This document shows positions 1-9,569 of a DNA stretch of 64,000 nt, in pieces. Position numbers and translations under genes: made by a program. The first letter of the stretch is position 1; the number at the start of each line of letters is the position of its first letter. The DNA comes from Amycolatopsis sp. NBRC 101858 (GTDB lineage Bacteria; Actinomycetota; Actinomycetes; Mycobacteriales; Pseudonocardiaceae), in assembly GCF_030269325.1 (NCBI RefSeq), contig NZ_BSTD01000001.1:1504681-1568680 (forward strand). The letters are read 5' to 3'. Below the pieces are notes generated by a model. That model had not been told where the DNA came from. It did not search any database and saw only the letters and a list, made by a program, of their open reading frames with translations.

Positions 1-581
1 CCCAAGCCGACCGGGACGGTGGTGTGCGCGGCGTCCGGCAGCCGGCGGACGAACCCGGCGTCGACCAGGCCGATCAGGCAGATGAAGACGCCGATGCCGA
101 CCGCGATCGCCGACTTCAGCGACGCGGGCACGGCCCGGAACACCGCGGTCCGGAACCCGGTCAGCACGAGCGCCACGATGATGACGCCCTCAATGACGAC
201 CAGGCCCATCGCTTCCGGCCAGGTCATCTGCGGGGCGATGGTGACCGCGACCAGGCTGTTGATGCCCAGGCCGGTCGCGATGGCGAACGGGTAGTTCGCG
301 ACGAGCCCCATCAGGATGGTCATGACGCCGGCGACGAGCGCCGTCACCGCGGCGACCTGCGGCACCGGCAGGATGCCGCCGAGGAGGTCCTTGTGCGCAC
401 CCGCGTCGTCGGCCGAGAAACTGCCGATGATCAGCGGGTTCAGCACCACGATGTAGGCCATCGTGACGAAGGTGACCAGACCGCCGCGCAGCTCGCGCGG
501 CACGGTCGAACCCCGTTCGGTGATCTTGAAGAACCGGTCCAGTGTGGACGTCCCGGTGCGGGTCGTCTCCTGCTCCGCCAT
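1..581 (-). CDS. NCS2 family purine (adenine/guanine/xanthine type) permease, partial
   Basis: The N-terminal 193 residues of a membrane permease are visible; the rest lies beyond the window start. Reverse-strand reading from an ATG at 581 gives a charged N-terminus, then ERGSTVPRELRGGLVTFVTMAYI and a series of hydrophobic segments, including a GLGINS-like stretch typical of the AzgA/PbuG branch of nucleobase-cation symporter-2. The family imports purine bases by proton symport. An in-frame ATG at 593 is possible, but 581 has a better purine-rich leader. It is divergent from the DUF2530 gene, only 43 nt away, so both promoters must overlap. Substrate specificity cannot be told from this fragment. 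Confidence 0.85.
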   Translation of the reverse strand, partial: MAEQETTRTGTSTLDRFFKITERGSTVPRELRGGLVTFVTMAYIVVLNPLIIGSFSADDAGAHKDLLGGILPVPQVAAVTALVAGVMTILMGLVANYPFAIATGLGINSLVAVTIAPQMTWPEAMGLVVIEGVIIVALVLTGFRTAVFRAVPASLKSAIAVGIGVFICLIGLVDAGFVRRLPDAAHTTVPVGL

Positions 582-624
582 TCGCCTGCCCATTCTGTCG
601 CTGCTGCGGAGTACCCTGCACCTC

Positions 625-891
625 GTGAGTGATCCGAGCAATCCACCGGAGGTTACGGGCTCGTTGCGGCCCACGCCGGAGCTGCCCAAGAAGCTGACCG
701 ACCTGACGCCGGTGGTGATCGTAGGCACCTCGATCTGGGCTGTCGCGCTGGTGGTGCTCTTCTTCACGACTTCGGGGCTGTGGGTGCAGACAGCGCTGTC
801 CGGGTTCGTGCTCGGGTTCATCGGCCTGGCGATCATCGGCTGGCAGCGGGCGGCCGCCCGGCGGGGCTCGAAGTCGGCGCAGCGGCTCTGA
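625..891 (+). CDS. DUF2530 small membrane protein
   Basis: An 88-residue protein from a GTG at 625. A short polar N-terminus ending LPKKLTDLTPVVIVGT is followed by two hydrophobic helices (roughly residues 33-52 and 55-75) and a basic C-terminus, the pattern of the actinobacterial DUF2530 family, whose function is unknown. An upstream in-frame start at 463 exists, but the extra residues are antisense to the permease and look non-coding. The protein is probably an integral inner-membrane protein with a cytoplasmic tail. Its stop lies 3 nt from the stop of the convergent gene. Confidence 0.8.
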   Translation: MSDPSNPPEVTGSLRPTPELPKKLTDLTPVVIVGTSIWAVALVVLFFTTSGLWVQTALSGFVLGFIGLAIIGWQRAAARRGSKSAQRL

Positions 892-894
892 GCC

Positions 895-3714
895 CTATGC
901 CAGCAGCGTCCGCGGCGATGGGTCGTCGAGCAGCGCGGTGATCAGGTGCCGGTCGGGCCAGCGCTCGGCCGCCCAGGCGAACGCGCGCGCCAGGCCTTCG
1001 GAGGAGTCGGCCGCGTGCAGGCGGCCGTCGGACCACCACTGGACGTCGTGCTCGGCGCCCTGGATCGAGACGGTCAGCGGGTCGTGCACCAGGACGCCAC
1101 CCTCGGGCAGGCGGATGCCGAACTGGTCGGCGACGAGCTTCAGCGCGGGCAGCTCGGCCCACGGCGCGTACTCGCCTTCGCTGGTCACGGTGGCTTGCTC
1201 GGTACTGGCGAGCGGGAGGTCGAGCAGGTCCGCGAGGCGCTCCGGCTCGTCGGGCGCGACGACGTACTGGTCGGGTTCCAGTGCCCCGGCCACCCAGGGG
1301 ACGTCCAGCACCAGCGCACCGTCCACAACGGACCCGTCGGCGGCCCGGACCGCTTCCGGCGGGCGGGGTTCGAACCCGGACTCGACAACGGCGTCGTAAG
1401 CGCGCGTGGTCAGTCCGGTCGAGATGGTCCGTTCCGGATCCGCGAGCCGCTTCAGGACGTCTTCGGCTTCGTCCACACTGGACAGTGCCAGGTCGGTGCG
1501 CACCCCGGCGGTCTCGAGCAGTTCCTCGCTCAGGCCAAGGTCGGGTACCTCGTCGTAGAGCCCGGTCAGGTCGGCACTGGGCAGGCGCCACTCACTCGGG
1601 GCGAGCCCGCCGAGCACGGCGTACTGCGCGATCCACCAGGCCGCGTGCCCCCGCGGCGCGCGCAGTGCGGGCAGGGTCTCGGGACGCGCGGCCAGCAGTT
1701 CGAGCGCGGCGGGCCAGGAGTCGTCGGCGACCAGGTCGAGGTCCCGGATCGCGACGAGCGTCGACGGCGGTTCCGGCAGCGAGTCCCACCAGGCTTCCTC
1801 GTCCGGCAGGTCGTGGTCGGGCTCGTGCGGCTCGTCATCGAGGACCACCGCGAACGAGTCGAGGACGCCGGCGGCCTTGAGCGTGCCGTCCGGCCAGTCT
1901 TCGGCGAAGTCCTCGTCGAGGACGTCGAGTGCACCGTCCTCTTCGAAGACCTCTTCGTCGAAGATGTCGATGAGCGGCGACGTGGGGAGCACGAGCTCGT
2001 CGGCGCGTCGCCAGGTGTCGGTGGCGGGCAGGGCGAGGGCGCCGACCCATCGCGGGGCGTCGTCCCCGCAGTCGGCGATCAGCCGGAGGACGGCGCCCGC
2101 GAGCGTCGTACCGTCCAATCCGGACCGGACGTCTTCGACACTGCGCTCGACGGCGTCGCGCAGCTGGTCGGCGTTGAGCAGCTCACGAGCGTCGGCTTGC
2201 TTGGCGCCCAAGCGTTCCAGCAGCGGGTGCGACGCGGCGGGATGCACCAGCCGCAGCCCCGGAATGTCCACATCGGATAGGAGTTCGAGCAGTTCGGCGG
2301 ATCCCTCGACCAGCAGGCATCCCCGCGCTCCGGGCAGCGTCCGGCCGTCGGAGAGCGGAACGGGCAGCCCGTCCAGCCGCTCGCTCGCGAGCGCGTGGGA
2401 CTCGACCGCCTTGGCGAGAGCGGCGTAGACGTCGTGCCACCAGCCCGGTTCCCTGGCGACGCCGGTCAGCGTTTCCAGCACCTCTTCGACGCTGATGACC
2501 TGCACCGCAACGGCTTTCAGCACACCGGCGGGCGCAATGCCCTTGAGCAGCCCGGGAACGACGTCGGCGATCAGTTCGGGCAGGCCGGGCACGTCGACGT
2601 CGAGCACCTTCGCCTGCCGCCCGGCGACTTCACCACCGTCCTGAGTGGACAGCCACGGCTCGGCGCTGAGGTCGGCCAGCACTTCGTCGCGCAGCTTCGC
2701 ATCCACAGTGGACTTAGGAAAGCCCGGCGCGGGCACGAGCGCGTACCGCTGTTCCGGCGGCAGCAACCGCACCAGCCGGACGTATTCCTTGGCGGCGTTC
2801 TCGAGCGCCTTGTCGAGTTCGGCCCCAGGCAGGGCCCGACGCCGTGAAGGTTCGACAGGCACGGAGGCGAGCAGCCTCGCGGGCAGCGAGAGCCCGTCGT
2901 CGGTCGGGGTGGGGGCGCGCAGAACATCTTCGCCGAGCGGCTTCGGAACCCCATCGGAGTCGACCGGCACTGCCCAAACGACGTCACCGCGGTGAGTCAG
3001 CCACCGGGTTTCCCCTTGCGGGCCCCGGATTTCGACGACGTCTTGATTGGTCTTCCGAGTCCAAACGCAACCGTCCACATCGGCCTCGGCCAGCCACGGC
3101 AGGGCGAGGAGCAGGTCCCCGATGTCGTCGCCGAGCTGGTCGAGAAGAGCCCGCCCGTCGACGTCATCCCGCAGCGGCAGCCGGACTTCGGTGTCGAAGC
3201 CGGCGGGAACGTCGGCCACCACCGGCCAAGGCAGCCGCAGGACGGGAACGTCCCCTTCGATGTTCGCGGCAGCGCGCGTTCGCTCGGCGGAAAAGACGAC
3301 ACCACCACTGGTGGAGACGACGACGGGAGCATCGGAAACGGTGCGGACGGCAGCAAAACCGACACCAAAGCGCCCGACGGTATCCCCGGTCTTCCCGGAC
3401 GCCCGCAGCGAGGCGAGGGAAGCGACCCCACGCGCATCGAGCGGAGCGCCGGTGTTGGCGAACCTGAGTTCCCGGTCCACAAGGGACACCCGAATCCGCC
3501 CAGGCCGCCCCGCAGCCATGGCGGCATCAGCGGCATTCTGGGCGAGCTCGACGAAGAGCCGATCCCGATAGGCCCCAACGCGCAGATCGTGCTCGACGTT
3601 GGTGTCTTCGAGAAGCCGAGTGGGCGAGTCCTGCCAGGAGCGCAGGGTGGAGTCCCGAAGCCGCGCGGTGCCGAAGGGATCGGCCCCGTCCGGCTCAGTG
3701 ACGCCGCTGCTCAT
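895..3714 (-). CDS. Sacsin/Hsp90-type GHKL ATPase-domain protein
   Basis: A 939-residue protein. The N-terminus carries a recognisable GHKL (HATPase) fold: the N-box E56-x3-N60-x2-D63-A, a degenerate G1 (FANTG near 86-90) and a G2 loop GRFGVGF near 114-120. This matches the sacsin N-terminal ATPase-like domain family; the remaining 700 residues are acidic, leucine-rich and have no motif I recognise. The ATG at 3714 is preferred over 3765 because it begins just after the conserved region of the overlapping upstream gene. The 5' end overlaps the DUF3027 stop by 20 nt, so the two are translationally coupled. A chaperone-like role is inferred from family only. Confidence 0.75.
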   Translation of the reverse strand: MSSGVTEPDGADPFGTARLRDSTLRSWQDSPTRLLEDTNVEHDLRVGAYRDRLFVELAQNAADAAMAAGRPGRIRVSLVDRELRFANTGAPLDARGVASLASLRASGKTGDTVGRFGVGFAAVRTVSDAPVVVSTSGGVVFSAERTRAAANIEGDVPVLRLPWPVVADVPAGFDTEVRLPLRDDVDGRALLDQLGDDIGDLLLALPWLAEADVDGCVWTRKTNQDVVEIRGPQGETRWLTHRGDVVWAVPVDSDGVPKPLGEDVLRAPTPTDDGLSLPARLLASVPVEPSRRRALPGAELDKALENAAKEYVRLVRLLPPEQRYALVPAPGFPKSTVDAKLRDEVLADLSAEPWLSTQDGGEVAGRQAKVLDVDVPGLPELIADVVPGLLKGIAPAGVLKAVAVQVISVEEVLETLTGVAREPGWWHDVYAALAKAVESHALASERLDGLPVPLSDGRTLPGARGCLLVEGSAELLELLSDVDIPGLRLVHPAASHPLLERLGAKQADARELLNADQLRDAVERSVEDVRSGLDGTTLAGAVLRLIADCGDDAPRWVGALALPATDTWRRADELVLPTSPLIDIFDEEVFEEDGALDVLDEDFAEDWPDGTLKAAGVLDSFAVVLDDEPHEPDHDLPDEEAWWDSLPEPPSTLVAIRDLDLVADDSWPAALELLAARPETLPALRAPRGHAAWWIAQYAVLGGLAPSEWRLPSADLTGLYDEVPDLGLSEELLETAGVRTDLALSSVDEAEDVLKRLADPERTISTGLTTRAYDAVVESGFEPRPPEAVRAADGSVVDGALVLDVPWVAGALEPDQYVVAPDEPERLADLLDLPLASTEQATVTSEGEYAPWAELPALKLVADQFGIRLPEGGVLVHDPLTVSIQGAEHDVQWWSDGRLHAADSSEGLARAFAWAAERWPDRHLITALLDDPSPRTLLA

Positions 3715-5953
3715 CAGCCTGGCCGGCCTCAGTTTCACCGGCAGGGGGCTCCGAGGTGACCACATTGTCGGTCAGAGCGGCTGCAGGCAGCTCGTCATCC
3801 TGAGCGGGCTCGGATACCTCGGCAGGCTCAGGAACATCCGCAGCGACGGGAGCTGCGGCCTCAACCGCATCAGCCGCCTCGACCTGAGCGGGCTCAACTT
3901 CGCCGGTGACCTCAGCCTGCGTGGGCTCCGAGGGCTCCGAACCATCAGCCGCGACCGGAGGCGCCTCAGCAACGGGTGCGGTAATTGCATCGGTGACCTC
4001 GGCCTGCGTGGGCTCAGCCTCAGCCGCCTGCGGCTCAGCGGCCGCATCAGTGGCTTCGGCCAGCGCCGACTCGACATCGGTCGCAACCGCCTGCTCGACA
4101 TCGGCGACCTGAGACGCAGCGTTGCTCGCCTCAGCCTGAGTCGGCTCAGCCGCAGCGTCGGCCGCCACCTCGCTCTGCTCGGCATCGGCAACCTGCCGCC
4201 CGGTGTTGGTCACCTCAGCCTGAGCCGGCTCGGCAACGGCAGCAGCCTCGGCCGCCTCGCTCTGCTCCGGCTGAGCCTGCTCGGCATCGGTCACAATCGA
4301 TTCGGCGACGGCAGCCTGCGGCTCGGCAACCACATCGGTCGGCTCAGCCTGAGCCGTCGCCACCGCATCGGCCGCTTCGCCCTCGGTCGTGGAGGCCTCA
4401 ACCTGTGCCGAGCCGGACTCCACCGGCTCGGCAACGTCGGCTCGCTCGGTACCGGCAGTCACATCAGTCGCCTCGGCTCGCACCGGCTCGGCAACTACCT
4501 CGGCCGGGGCCGACTCCGCTGCAGTCCGCTCGGCCGCCGCATCTGTCGCTTCACCCTCGGCCGCGACCGTCTCGGCAGCCGCATCGGCCACCTCGACCTG
4601 CGCCGCCTCGGGCTCAGCCGCAACGGGCTCAGCGATCGCACCGGCCGCATCGGCCTGTGCGTGCTCCGCCGCGGGAGTCTGCGGCTCGGCAACCACATCG
4701 ACCGGTTCTGCCAGAGCCGACTCCGCCGCACTCTGCTCAGCCACCACCGGCTCGGCAGCAGCACGCGTCACATCGACCTGCAGCGGCTCAGCCTCGGCCG
4801 CAACCGGCTCGGCCGGGGTCGGCTCCGCAACAATCCGCTCAGCCGCTTCACCCTCGGCCGCAACCGGTTCGGCAACCACACTGGCCGCCTCAACCTGCGC
4901 CGGCTCGGCATCGGCCGGCTCAGTCGCCGCGCTCTGCTCAGCCACCACCGGCTGGGCAGCAGCACCTGCCGCATCGGCTCGCACCGGCTCGGCCTCGACC
5001 GCCACCGGCTCGGCAGCAGCACCAGCCGCATCGGCTCGCACCGGCTCGGCCTCGGCCGCCACCGGCTCCGCAACCACCCCAGCCGCTTCCGGCTCCACCT
5101 CTGCCGGCGACACGTCCGACTCCGCGATCGCCGTCTCCGGCTCGGCCGCCGCCGTCTCCACCACCTCCGCCGACGCCGACGTCGGCGTCGGCGCCGGCGC
5201 CGGGGTGAAGTCCAACAGCGAGTCGTCGTACACCAGCTCGGCCACCGGGACCGAGGACGTCACCTCGACCTCTACCTCCGAGTGCGCTCCGCAGCCGTAC
5301 TCCACGTCCACCACGTGGCCGTCCGCTGGGGCGATGTCGTTGCTGCACACCCCGAACACTCCGCGCAACGAGCCCGCCAACGGCACGAAGAACCCGCACG
5401 TCCCGCACACGTCCGGGGCGCTGCGGGCCATGTCCGAACGCGGCCCGAACTCGCCGCCGTGCCAGCGGGATGCCGCCTCCGTGCGGCCGAACCTGGACAG
5501 CACGTGCACCCGCCCGAGGCCCGCGTCGCGGGCGACGTCCTCCACCGCCGGGTCGTCCGACTGCAGGTACGCCGGGGCCAGGCGGGGGTCGTTCTCGTCC
5601 GTCGGGAAGATGTCGCCGACGCCGAGGTCGCCCGCGCGGACCCGGCGCTCCCACGGGACCCACGCCGGGGCGATCAAGGCCGACGGCCCGGGCACCAGGA
5701 CGACCTCGCTGACCGTCACCGGCTCGTCGTCGCCCGCCAAGGCGACCGTCACGCACCAGCGCCAGCCGCGATACCCCGGGACCTGGGCCTCGAACAGGTG
5801 ACTCGCCGTGACCGCGTCCTCACGCGAAACACCCACGTGGGTGCCGATCTGCTCCTCGGGCGTTTCGTCGAGCACTGCCGCGCGCGCGAACTCCACCGCA
5901 TCGGCGAGCTTGCGCTGCACGGAACCGTCATCGAGGGTCAGCAGCAGCGTCAT
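3695..5953 (-). CDS. DUF3027 family protein with very long acidic Ala/Glu/Pro/Val tail
   Basis: A 752-residue protein. Residues 1 to about 250 are an ordered actinobacterial DUF3027 domain with a possible metal site (C183-x2-C186, C203, C221). From about 251 to the end it is low-complexity and strongly acidic, built from degenerate AEP-V-AAEAEP-type units such as QAEVTDA and PVAAEAEPVRADAAGAA. The tail repeats cause the long spurious reading frames on the opposite strand. No transmembrane segment or signal peptide is visible. It precedes and overlaps the sacsin-type ATPase gene, suggesting one transcript. Function unknown; the tail may be a disordered spacer or interaction surface. Confidence 0.85.
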   Translation of the reverse strand: MTLLLTLDDGSVQRKLADAVEFARAAVLDETPEEQIGTHVGVSREDAVTASHLFEAQVPGYRGWRWCVTVALAGDDEPVTVSEVVLVPGPSALIAPAWVPWERRVRAGDLGVGDIFPTDENDPRLAPAYLQSDDPAVEDVARDAGLGRVHVLSRFGRTEAASRWHGGEFGPRSDMARSAPDVCGTCGFFVPLAGSLRGVFGVCSNDIAPADGHVVDVEYGCGAHSEVEVEVTSSVPVAELVYDDSLLDFTPAPAPTPTSASAEVVETAAAEPETAIAESDVSPAEVEPEAAGVVAEPVAAEAEPVRADAAGAAAEPVAVEAEPVRADAAGAAAQPVVAEQSAATEPADAEPAQVEAASVVAEPVAAEGEAAERIVAEPTPAEPVAAEAEPLQVDVTRAAAEPVVAEQSAAESALAEPVDVVAEPQTPAAEHAQADAAGAIAEPVAAEPEAAQVEVADAAAETVAAEGEATDAAAERTAAESAPAEVVAEPVRAEATDVTAGTERADVAEPVESGSAQVEASTTEGEAADAVATAQAEPTDVVAEPQAAVAESIVTDAEQAQPEQSEAAEAAAVAEPAQAEVTNTGRQVADAEQSEVAADAAAEPTQAEASNAASQVADVEQAVATDVESALAEATDAAAEPQAAEAEPTQAEVTDAITAPVAEAPPVAADGSEPSEPTQAEVTGEVEPAQVEAADAVEAAAPVAADVPEPAEVSEPAQDDELPAAALTDNVVTSEPPAGETEAGQADEQRRH

Positions 5954-6003
5954 GCGGCCAATTGTGCCGCACGCATCCTCGGCGCCCGTGCCAGGCTGTT
6001 CAT

Positions 6004-6771
6004 GTGCGCACGCCGATCATCACCACGCTGCTGGTGGCCGCCGCGCTGGGCGGCTGCGCCAGTGCCCCCGGCCAGGAGACGAGCCCGGAACAGCTGACCG
6101 TCCAGGTGGTCTCGACCCTGCCGCACGACCCCGCCGCCTTCACCGAAGGTCTCGAGTTCGCCGGCGCCACCCTCTACGAGAGCACCGGCCTCGCCGGGCA
6201 GTCGACGCTCACCGCGGGCCCGGCCGGCGGGCCGCCCACGACCACCGCCACGCTCCCCTCGCCGCTCTTCGGCGAGGGCGTCACCGTCCTCGGGCCGACG
6301 CTGTGGCAGCTCACCTGGCAAGACGGCTTCGCCATCGAACGCGACGCCAAAACCCTCGCCGAGCTGCGCCGGGTCAAGTACGAAGGCGAAGGCTGGGGGC
6401 TCTGCCACCAGGCCGACGGCCGCCTCGTCATGAGCAACGGCTCGTCCCGGCTGACCTTCCGCGACCCGAAGACCTTCGCCGTCACCGGGAGCGTCGACGT
6501 CGGGCGCGACCAGCTCAACGAACTCGAGTGCGTGGGCGGCGACGTCTACGCAAACGTTTGGCACACCGACACCATCCTGCGCGTCGACGCCGCCACCGGA
6601 CACGTCACCGGCGTGATCGACGCAGGTCAGCTGCGCGCGCGGCTGAACCCGACCGGCACCGAAGACGTGCTCAACGGCATCGCCGCCGTGCCGGGCACGG
6701 ACGAATTCCTCCTCACCGGGAAGCAGTGGCAGGTCACGTTCCGGGTGAGGTTCGTCCCCAAGAACGACTGA
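6004..6771 (+). CDS. Glutamine cyclotransferase-like lipoprotein (plant-type QC fold)
   Basis: A 255-residue lipoprotein from a GTG at 6004. It starts with a basic residue, a hydrophobic helix and a lipobox LGGC (C18). The mature part contains PAAFTEGLEF, ESTG, the FGEG motif, LTWQDG, WGLC and LNELECVGGDVYANVW, which are hallmarks of the beta-propeller glutaminyl-peptide cyclotransferase family (about 250 residues). The family converts N-terminal glutamine to pyroglutamate. It probably acts outside the cytoplasmic membrane, anchored by its lipid. An upstream ATG at 5962 would add residues that hide the signal peptide, so it was rejected. Divergent from the DUF3027 gene. Confidence 0.88.
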   Translation: MRTPIITTLLVAAALGGCASAPGQETSPEQLTVQVVSTLPHDPAAFTEGLEFAGATLYESTGLAGQSTLTAGPAGGPPTTTATLPSPLFGEGVTVLGPTLWQLTWQDGFAIERDAKTLAELRRVKYEGEGWGLCHQADGRLVMSNGSSRLTFRDPKTFAVTGSVDVGRDQLNELECVGGDVYANVWHTDTILRVDAATGHVTGVIDAGQLRARLNPTGTEDVLNGIAAVPGTDEFLLTGKQWQVTFRVRFVPKND

Positions 6772-6820
6772 AGCACGGATGAGCAGGCGGAACCGACCCC
6801 CGGTAAGGCAGGATTGAGAC

Positions 6821-8698
6821 GTGGCACTCTTCGGCTCCCGCTCCGACGGCTCCGGCTCGCAGCCGCGCGGCCGCAAGTCGAAGCGACGCTGGACGCCGGA
6901 GCCGGGCGCCGCGCAGGCCAAGCCGTGGCGGGAGGCCGTCGCCCCCACCCGGGCGGAGCACACCCGTGTCGAGCACCGGAGCGCGCCGCCGCCCACCCGC
7001 GTCGAACGGCCCGTCCCGCCGCCGCCTCCGCCCCCTGCGCGCGGCGGCTACTACGGCGAACCCACGCCGAACGAACCCCCGCCGATGGCGCCGCGGCCGC
7101 AGCGGGGCGCGCGGCCCTACGACCCGAACCGCACCGAGCCGGTCCGTCGCGAGCAGCCCGGCTTCTACCAGGGCGAACGCCGTCCCGGCAGCGGCGAGTA
7201 CGAGCACTACGACACCGGTGGCTACGCGGGCGAGCCGCGGCCGCCCGAGGCGGAGCCCCTGCCGCCGCGGGAGGAGCCGCACACCCCGGGTGGCACGCCG
7301 AAGCTGCCGAAGAAGATCACCGTCACGCGCGTGGCGGCGATGCGCAGCCGGCAGCTGACCGGCCAGGCCGTCGGCGCCTTCCAGCGCGCGACGAAGGCCG
7401 ACGGCGCCGAGAAATCGGGCCTAACCTCGCTGACCTACGCCGTGATGCTGAACTACGCCAGCGACGCGGCCATGGCGATCGCGCTGGCCAACACCCTGTT
7501 CTTCGCCGCGACCAGTGGCGAGAGCAAGGGCAAGGTCGCGCTCTACCTGCTGATCACGATCGCGCCGTTCGCGCTGGTCGCGCCGGTGATCGGCCCAGCG
7601 CTCGACAAGGTGCAGCGGGGCCGGCGGCTGGCGATGTGCGCGTCTTCGGTCGGCCAGGGGCTGATGGCCGTCGTGATGGCGCTGCACTTCGACGACTGGC
7701 TGCTCTACCCGGCCGCGCTCGGGATGATGGTGCTGTCGAAGTCGTTCACCGTGCTCAAGGCCGCGGTGACGCCCCGGGTGCTGCCGTCGGAGATCACGCT
7801 CTCCAAGACCAACGCCCGGCTGACGACGTTCGGCCTCGTCGCCGCGGGCGCGTTCGGCGCGCTGGCCAGCGGCATCAACGCGATCTCCGGCTCGGCGGGC
7901 GCGCTCTGGTTCACCGCGCTGATCTGCGTCGCGGCCGCCGTGCAGTCGATGCGGATCCCGGCCTGGGTCGAGGCGACCGAAGGCGAGGTGCCGACGTCGC
8001 TGCTGGCGCACCCGACGGAGAAGAAGCGGCGCCAGCCGATGGGGCGCCACATCGTCGTCGCGCTGTGGGGCAACGGCTCGGTGCGCGTGCTCACCGGCTT
8101 CCTGATGATGTTCGCCGCGTTCGCGGTGAAGGCCCAGACCGAAGGCAGCGGGCAGACGCCGTTCATGCAGCTGCTGCTGCTCGGCGTGATCGGCGCCGCC
8201 GCGGGCGCCGGCGGGTTCCTCGGCAACGCGCTGGGCTCGCGGCTGCACTTCGGCAGCCCGGACCAGGTGATCGTCGGGTGCGTCGCCGGCTGCGTGCTGG
8301 CCGCGCTGGTCGCGACGATCCTGCCCGGTTTGGCCACGGCCGCGATCGTCGGCCTGGTCGGCGCGACGGCCAGCGCGCTGGCCAAGATCAGCCTCGACGC
8401 CGTGATCCAGGAGGACCTGCCCGAGGAGTCGCGCGCGTCGGCGTTCGGCCGCTCGGAGACCGTGCTGCAGCTGGCCTGGTGCTTCGGCGGCGCGATCGGC
8501 CTGCTGCTGCCGCCGACGTACTGGATCGGCTTCATGGTCATCACGATCCTGCTGGCGGTCGGGACGACCCAGACGTACCTCGTGCGCCGCGGCGGCTCGC
8601 TCGTGCCGGGGCTCGGCGGCGACCGGCCGCTGCGCCCCGAGCCGACCGGCAGCTTCCCGGCCCAGGGCCTGCCCAGGGACCCGTCGGCCCGCCGGTAG
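6821..8698 (+). CDS. MFS transporter with long proline-rich cytoplasmic N-terminus
   Basis: A 625-residue protein from a GTG at 6821. Residues 1 to about 185 are hydrophilic, rich in Pro, Arg and Glu, with a polyproline run near 65-75. The rest has about twelve hydrophobic helices of a major facilitator, with the LDKVQRGRR loop resembling the conserved motif after helix 2. The substrate is unknown. Long disordered N-tails of this sort are seen in actinobacterial permeases and probably sit in the cytoplasm. The DUF2771 lipoprotein gene follows 11 nt downstream, so co-transcription is likely. Confidence 0.82.
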   Translation: MALFGSRSDGSGSQPRGRKSKRRWTPEPGAAQAKPWREAVAPTRAEHTRVEHRSAPPPTRVERPVPPPPPPPARGGYYGEPTPNEPPPMAPRPQRGARPYDPNRTEPVRREQPGFYQGERRPGSGEYEHYDTGGYAGEPRPPEAEPLPPREEPHTPGGTPKLPKKITVTRVAAMRSRQLTGQAVGAFQRATKADGAEKSGLTSLTYAVMLNYASDAAMAIALANTLFFAATSGESKGKVALYLLITIAPFALVAPVIGPALDKVQRGRRLAMCASSVGQGLMAVVMALHFDDWLLYPAALGMMVLSKSFTVLKAAVTPRVLPSEITLSKTNARLTTFGLVAAGAFGALASGINAISGSAGALWFTALICVAAAVQSMRIPAWVEATEGEVPTSLLAHPTEKKRRQPMGRHIVVALWGNGSVRVLTGFLMMFAAFAVKAQTEGSGQTPFMQLLLLGVIGAAAGAGGFLGNALGSRLHFGSPDQVIVGCVAGCVLAALVATILPGLATAAIVGLVGATASALAKISLDAVIQEDLPEESRASAFGRSETVLQLAWCFGGAIGLLLPPTYWIGFMVITILLAVGTTQTYLVRRGGSLVPGLGGDRPLRPEPTGSFPAQGLPRDPSARR

Positions 8699-8709
8699 GG
8701 TCTGAGCCC

Positions 8710-9186
8710 ATGCGACGTTCCCGGGTGGTGGCCCTGCTTGCGGCCGGTGGGTTCGCGGTGGCCGGCTGCTCGGCGCCCGGCCCGGCCGAGGTCACCTTCT
8801 ACGCCGACGGCCACACGATCAACACGACGCCGGTGCTGTCGTGCGACTACTCCCAGCAGCTCGCGCAGCCGTGCAGCGCCAAGGGTGACACGAAGACGCT
8901 GAAGGTCCGCCCGGGCAAGCCCGTGCAGATCTCGGTACCCGGCGAGGTCGCGGACGCGCCGTGGCAGATCGTCTACGAGTACGTCACCCCGCAGGGCGAG
9001 TTCAAGCAGAGCGACCCGATCCCGTTCACGTCACTGGACCGCTACGCCTACACCGTCACCCCGCCGACGCCCGCCGACCGCATCTCGGCGGTCGACGTGC
9101 AGAAGTACACCGCCGTGCTGAACTCCAGCACCGGTGAGTCGGGCCTGCTGCCCAGTGACGTGTGGGGTCTCCGGCTGGAGGCTTAG
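8710..9186 (+). CDS. DUF2771 family lipoprotein
   Basis: A 158-residue protein. A signal peptide [10 protein letters not shown]... ends in the lipobox VAGC (C20). The mature part contains the DUF2771-like features [17 protein letters not shown], a second Cys near PCSAKGD, and [13 protein letters not shown], suggesting an immunoglobulin-like beta fold. It is membrane-anchored on the outside; its function is unknown. It lies 11 nt after the MFS gene. Its stop overlaps that of the convergent cold-shock gene within TTAG at 9183-9186. Confidence 0.82.
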   Translation: MRRSRVVALLAAGGFAVAGCSAPGPAEVTFYADGHTINTTPVLSCDYSQQLAQPCSAKGDTKTLKVRPGKPVQISVPGEVADAPWQIVYEYVTPQGEFKQSDPIPFTSLDRYAYTVTPPTPADRISAVDVQKYTAVLNSSTGESGLLPSDVWGLRLEA

Positions 9187-9569
9187 GGATCCAGGTCCCG
9201 GGCCACCGCGCGCATGATCTCGCCGATCTGCTTGGTGTGCTTGCGGTCCGGGTAGCGGTTGCGCCGCAGGTCCGGCTGCACCTTCAGCTCGAGGAGCTTG
9301 ATCATGTCCTCGATCAGGCCGTGCAGCTCCTCGGCGGGGCGGCGGCGCGCCTCGGCGACGGACGGCGGCGGGTCGAGCAGCCGGACGGAGAGCGCCTGCG
9401 GACCGCGGCGGCCGTCGGCGACGCCGAACTCGAGCCGCTGCCCGGCCTTGAGCCCCTCGACGCCCTGCGGCAGCGCGGCCTTGCGGATGTAGACGTCGGC
9501 GCCACCGTCCTGCGTGACGAAGCCGAAGCCCTTCTCCGCGTCGTACCACTTGACCTTGCCGGTCGGCAC
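9183..9569 (-). CDS. Cold-shock domain protein with C-terminal helical extension
   Basis: A 128-residue protein. Residues 1 to about 65 are a canonical cold-shock domain: [15 protein letters not shown] is the RNP-1 region, and DVYIRKAAL is an RNP-2 variant in which the usual F-V-H is V-Y-I-R. A basic, helical extension of about 60 residues follows, ending in [18 protein letters not shown]. This two-part architecture is known in mycobacterial CspB-type proteins. It is probably a single-stranded nucleic acid binder in the cytoplasm. The start is either GTG 9569 or GTG 9578. I chose 9569 because the conserved MPTGKVKW begins there. Divergent from the small membrane gene at 9702. Confidence 0.9.
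   Translation of the reverse strand: MPTGKVKWYDAEKGFGFVTQDGGADVYIRKAALPQGVEGLKAGQRLEFGVADGRRGPQALSVRLLDPPPSVAEARRRPAEELHGLIEDMIKLLELKVQPDLRRNRYPDRKHTKQIGEIMRAVARDLDP

Noticed and set aside
1364..1380. tRNA T-arm-like ggggttcgaacccgg
   Set aside because: It lies in the sacsin-type ATPase coding region and no acceptor, D-arm or anticodon arm can be placed around it.
3599..6097. 832-codon reading frame on the plus strand
   Set aside because: It is the mirror of the repetitive DUF3027 tail, made open by repeated GCC/GAG codons. Its translation (RLGRNRLG-type) has no family features.
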